Below are positions 5,630 to 8,193 of a DNA stretch of 8,193 nucleotides, in pieces (position 1 is the stretch's first letter; each line of letters begins with the position of its first letter). The stretch comes from Acidobacteriaceae bacterium (GTDB lineage: Bacteria; Acidobacteriota; Terriglobia; Terriglobales; Acidobacteriaceae), in contig PLUJ01000248.1 of NCBI GenBank assembly GCA_003165455.1, forward strand, positions 1 to 8,193, written 5' to 3'. The notes beneath the pieces were generated by a model. It searched no databases. It was not told the DNA's origin and was given only the letters and a program-made list of their open reading frames with translations. A program made the position numbers and the translations under genes.

Positions 5630-7813
5630 TCAACTTAAAATCGGCAGCGCGCGTACCCTCTTTTTGGTCGCCGCATAAATTGCATTGCACAGCGCCGGCG
5701 CAAGCGGCGGCACGGAGGGCTCTCCAATTCCCGTAGGCGCCTCCGCACTCGGCACTGCATAAACTTCAACCGCGGGAGCCTCTTCCATCCTCACCGGCGC
5801 GTAATCGTCGAAATTTCCCTGCACTACGCGTCCCTTTTCAATCGTGATCTTCGCCCGTAACGCATTGCTCATCGCATAAATCACTCCGCCCGGAATCTGC
5901 TGCTCCAAAATTCCGGGATTTACGACTTGCCCACAATCTACCGCGGCCACCACCCGATGTACACGCGGTGCGTCCTTCTCCATACTGATCTCCACTACCT
6001 CCGCCACATAAGACGAAAAACACGCAAAACATGCGATTCCGCGAAAGCGGCCGGTTGGCAATGGTTTCGTCCATCCCGCCTTTTCAGCGGCGAGTTGCAG
6101 AACCCCTCGCATCCGCGCCGTGTGCCACGTGGTCCCAAAAAACGTAATGTCCTGATCCTTGCCCTGATTCTGCAACAGCATGTGCAACCGGTACTCCAAC
6201 GGATCTTTCCCCGCAGCCGCTGCCAGTTCGTCGATAAAACTTTCGCTCGCAAACGCCACTTGCAGCGCATACACCGACCGCATCCATCCCAGGGGCACGG
6301 CCGTCTCCGTCAACACATACTCCAGTAAAACGTTCGGAACGCCGTAAACAAATGCGGCCTCATCCGGCAGGTCCGGATCCACTCCGTTCGGTCCCGGCTG
6401 GCCCTTTTGGCCGCTTATCGAAGGGGCGATGATCCGATGCGTGAAAGCCAGCGGCCATCCCGATCCATCGACTACCGCGCTCAACTGATGCAAACTCGCG
6501 GGACGATACATCGAAGACCGCATGTCATCCTCGCGGGTCCACAACACCTTTACCGGCGTTCCGTTTTTCGAATCGCTCAACTTTGCATCACGCAGCGCTT
6601 TCGAGACCAACCCCGCTTCCACGGCATAATCATGCTCGAGCCTCCGCCCAAACCCGCCGCCCATCAGCGTGACGTTCACCTTTACCAGATCCGGATCAAG
6701 CCCCACAGCTTGCGCTACCGCATCCCGGCAATCCTGTGGAACCTGCGTGGGAGCCCACAGTTCGCAAGCATTCCCCGAATAATTCGCCGTACAGTTCCCT
6801 GGCTCCATCGGCGCATGCGCCATAAACGGCAATTGATATTCTGCCGAAATTTTCCCTCCCTTTGCCTTCGAGACATCACCCATCGAAAACAAGCTGACGC
6901 CCTTTTTCGCCGCGCCCTGCTTCAGTGATTCGAGCACCGCCGCAGTGTTCAAATCTTTATTAGGTCCATCGCTCCATGTAAGGTTCAACAGCCTCCGGCC
7001 TTCCATCGCGCCCCAAACGCTGTCGGCGACCACCGCAACGGCTGCGTCGCCAATCTTTCCGGCGTACCTGACGTCGGCGATTTTCCTCGCGTCCTTATCG
7101 TCGAAACTTGCCAGCTTTCCACCAATCACCGGGCACCGCGCCAGCACCGCATACTTCATGCCGGGCGTCTTGAAATCGATGCCAAACACCGCCGCACCCT
7201 TCACCTTCGCAGGCGTATCCACTCGCGCCAGCCGCTGCCCAACAATTTTGTAATCCTTGCTTTGCTTCAATGGCACGTCAGTCGGAATCGGCAACGCTGC
7301 AGCCTTCACCGCCAGTTCCCCATAGCTGAGCCGCCGCTTCGACGCTCCATGCAGAATGCTCCCCTCTTGCGCCACACACCCCGAGCGGGGAACGCCCCAT
7401 GTCATCGCCGCTGCCGAAATCAGCATCTCCCGCGCCGCGGCTCCCGCCTTCCGCATCGGATCCCACGTCGTCCGCACGCTCGCACTACCGCCCGTAGTCT
7501 GGTCTCCATAGAGCGTGCTCGCTCCGGCCTGCTCAATCTCAATCTGCTTCCAGTCCGCTTCCAATTCCTCCGCCAGAATCATTGGCAACGCCGTACGTAC
7601 GCCCTGCCCCATCTCCGAGCGCGCCACCACAATTGTGATTTTGTTATCCGAAGTAATTCGCAAATAGGCATTTGGCGAGAACGTTCTCGACTTCTCGCGG
7701 CTTCCATGAGGCAGGTAGAATCCCACCACCAGTCCTGCGCCCGCCGCGATTCCAGCAGCCACAAATTCTCGCCGGTTAAAGCCTTTAGCCCTAGTCGATG
7801 TGAGCATGTTCAT
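5630..7813 (-). CDS. Molybdopterin-binding subunit of a xanthine dehydrogenase-family oxidoreductase (IorB-like)
   Basis: A 727-residue large subunit of a molybdenum hydroxylase that oxidises an aldehyde or N-heterocycle by hydroxylation with water. The N-terminus has a twin-arginine motif NRREFV (13-18) and a hydrophobic stretch to about 34, so the folded holoenzyme is probably exported by Tat; no obvious AxA cleavage site follows, so it may stay anchored. Conserved segments: SEMGQG (66-71), MEPGN (336-340), GGGFGRR (385-391, molybdopterin-contacting), WMRSV (510-514) where other families have an AYRAPG-like motif, and GIGEPS (695-700) with the presumed catalytic Glu698. This profile, with GGGFGRR and the Tat signal, fits isoquinoline 1-oxidoreductase beta-type subunits better than XdhB/CoxL. 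GGAGG (7820-7824) sits 6 nt before the ATG. It overlaps the upstream small-subunit gene by ATGA. The substrate is not identifiable. Confidence 0.93.
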   Translation of the reverse strand: MNMLTSTRAKGFNRREFVAAGIAAGAGLVVGFYLPHGSREKSRTFSPNAYLRITSDNKITIVVARSEMGQGVRTALPMILAEELEADWKQIEIEQAGASTLYGDQTTGGSASVRTTWDPMRKAGAAAREMLISAAAMTWGVPRSGCVAQEGSILHGASKRRLSYGELAVKAAALPIPTDVPLKQSKDYKIVGQRLARVDTPAKVKGAAVFGIDFKTPGMKYAVLARCPVIGGKLASFDDKDARKIADVRYAGKIGDAAVAVVADSVWGAMEGRRLLNLTWSDGPNKDLNTAAVLESLKQGAAKKGVSLFSMGDVSKAKGGKISAEYQLPFMAHAPMEPGNCTANYSGNACELWAPTQVPQDCRDAVAQAVGLDPDLVKVNVTLMGGGFGRRLEHDYAVEAGLVSKALRDAKLSDSKNGTPVKVLWTREDDMRSSMYRPASLHQLSAVVDGSGWPLAFTHRIIAPSISGQKGQPGPNGVDPDLPDEAAFVYGVPNVLLEYVLTETAVPLGWMRSVYALQVAFASESFIDELAAAAGKDPLEYRLHMLLQNQGKDQDITFFGTTWHTARMRGVLQLAAEKAGWTKPLPTGRFRGIACFACFSSYVAEVVEISMEKDAPRVHRVVAAVDCGQVVNPGILEQQIPGGVIYAMSNALRAKITIEKGRVVQGNFDDYAPVRMEEAPAVEVYAVPSAEAPTGIGEPSVPPLAPALCNAIYAATKKRVRALPILS

Positions 7814-8193
7814 AACGAGCCTCCCCCAGCTACAGCGCCGCCATTCGCAGCTCTACGAATCGCCCTGCGAATCCGCTCGTAGGTTCCGCAGCGGCACAAA
7901 TTGCCGTTCATCGCACTCGTAATCTGCTCGTCGCTTGGATTCGGAGTCTTCGCCAGTAACGCCGCCGCCGTCATAATCTGTCCGGTTTGGCAGTAACCGC
8001 ACTGCGGAACTTCTTCCGCAATCCATGCCTGCTGCAGAATATGCAGCCCATTCGCGCCCAGACCTTCAATCGTGGTGATGTTTTTCCCCACGACCTGCGA
8101 TACCGGCGTCGAACAAGAACGAACCGCCGTGCCCTCCACATGAACCGTGCAGGCTCCGCACAGAGACATGCCGCAGCCAAACTTTGTGCCGGT
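7810..8193 (-). CDS. [2Fe-2S]-binding small subunit (IorA-like), 5' end missing
   Basis: The visible 127 residues lack the start, which lies beyond the right edge; family members are about 150-160 residues, so roughly 25 are missing. It carries electrons from the molybdenum centre through two [2Fe-2S] clusters. The plant-ferredoxin-type cluster ligands are C7, C12, C15 and C27 of the visible peptide (FGCGMSLCGAC). The second, helical-domain cluster uses C65 and C68 (QCGYCQTGQ) and C100 and C102 (NLCRCGTY); Gln64 normally contacts the molybdopterin cofactor. All eight cysteines are present. The reading frame is open to the edge, so the internal Met at 8167-8169 is not the start: it sits inside the first cluster motif. 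The TGA overlaps the large-subunit ATG, so the two are translated together. It probably lacks its own signal and is co-exported with the Tat-tagged partner. Confidence 0.94.
   Translation of the reverse strand, partial: TGTKFGCGMSLCGACTVHVEGTAVRSCSTPVSQVVGKNITTIEGLGANGLHILQQAWIAEEVPQCGYCQTGQIMTAAALLAKTPNPSDEQITSAMNGNLCRCGTYERIRRAIRRAANGGAVAGGGSL

Noticed and set aside
7262..7882. Open frame of 206 codons antisense to the IorB-like gene
   Set aside because: Arg/His/Pro-rich low-quality translation on the strand opposite a gene with clear conserved motifs; it also runs into the IorA gene.

Overview
This is a GC-rich bacterial chromosome segment with short intergenic gaps. The gene mix (a duf177-rpmF-plsX-fabD cluster, a DrrAB-type ABC exporter, a FitA/VapC-type toxin-antitoxin pair and an isoquinoline-oxidoreductase-like molybdenum hydroxylase) and the protein style suggest Acidobacteriota, possibly Terriglobia. 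That assignment is inferred from gene content and was not tested by alignment.

Layout, left to right. Plus strand: the last 35 codons of an ABC transporter ATPase (2-109), its ABC-2 permease (129-1241), then a small membrane-anchored protein of unknown function (1314-1772) with its own likely promoter. Minus strand, read from 4722 down to 1738: a DUF177/YceD protein, ribosomal protein bL32 (rpmF), PlsX and FabD. This is a compact housekeeping operon joining ribosome assembly to the start of fatty acid and phospholipid synthesis. A strong sigma70-like promoter lies at 4820-4849. The 3' ends of fabD and the small membrane protein gene converge and overlap by 35 bp.

Plus strand, 4909-5597: a two-gene type II toxin-antitoxin module (RHH antitoxin, PIN-domain toxin). 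A perfect 17-bp palindrome covers the antitoxin ribosome binding site and start codon, and the toxin starts at a TTG that overlaps the antitoxin stop. Minus strand, 8193 down to 5630: an IorA-like [2Fe-2S] subunit, cut by the window edge, and a Tat-signal-bearing IorB-like molybdopterin subunit, joined by an ATGA overlap.

No RNA genes, CRISPR arrays, insertion sequences or convincing intrinsic terminators were seen. Every gap is shorter than 300 bases. I see no strong candidate for a wholly new system. The most informative observations are regulatory: the palindrome over the antitoxin start, the inverted repeat just before rpmF, and the possible leaderless promoter of the unknown membrane protein.
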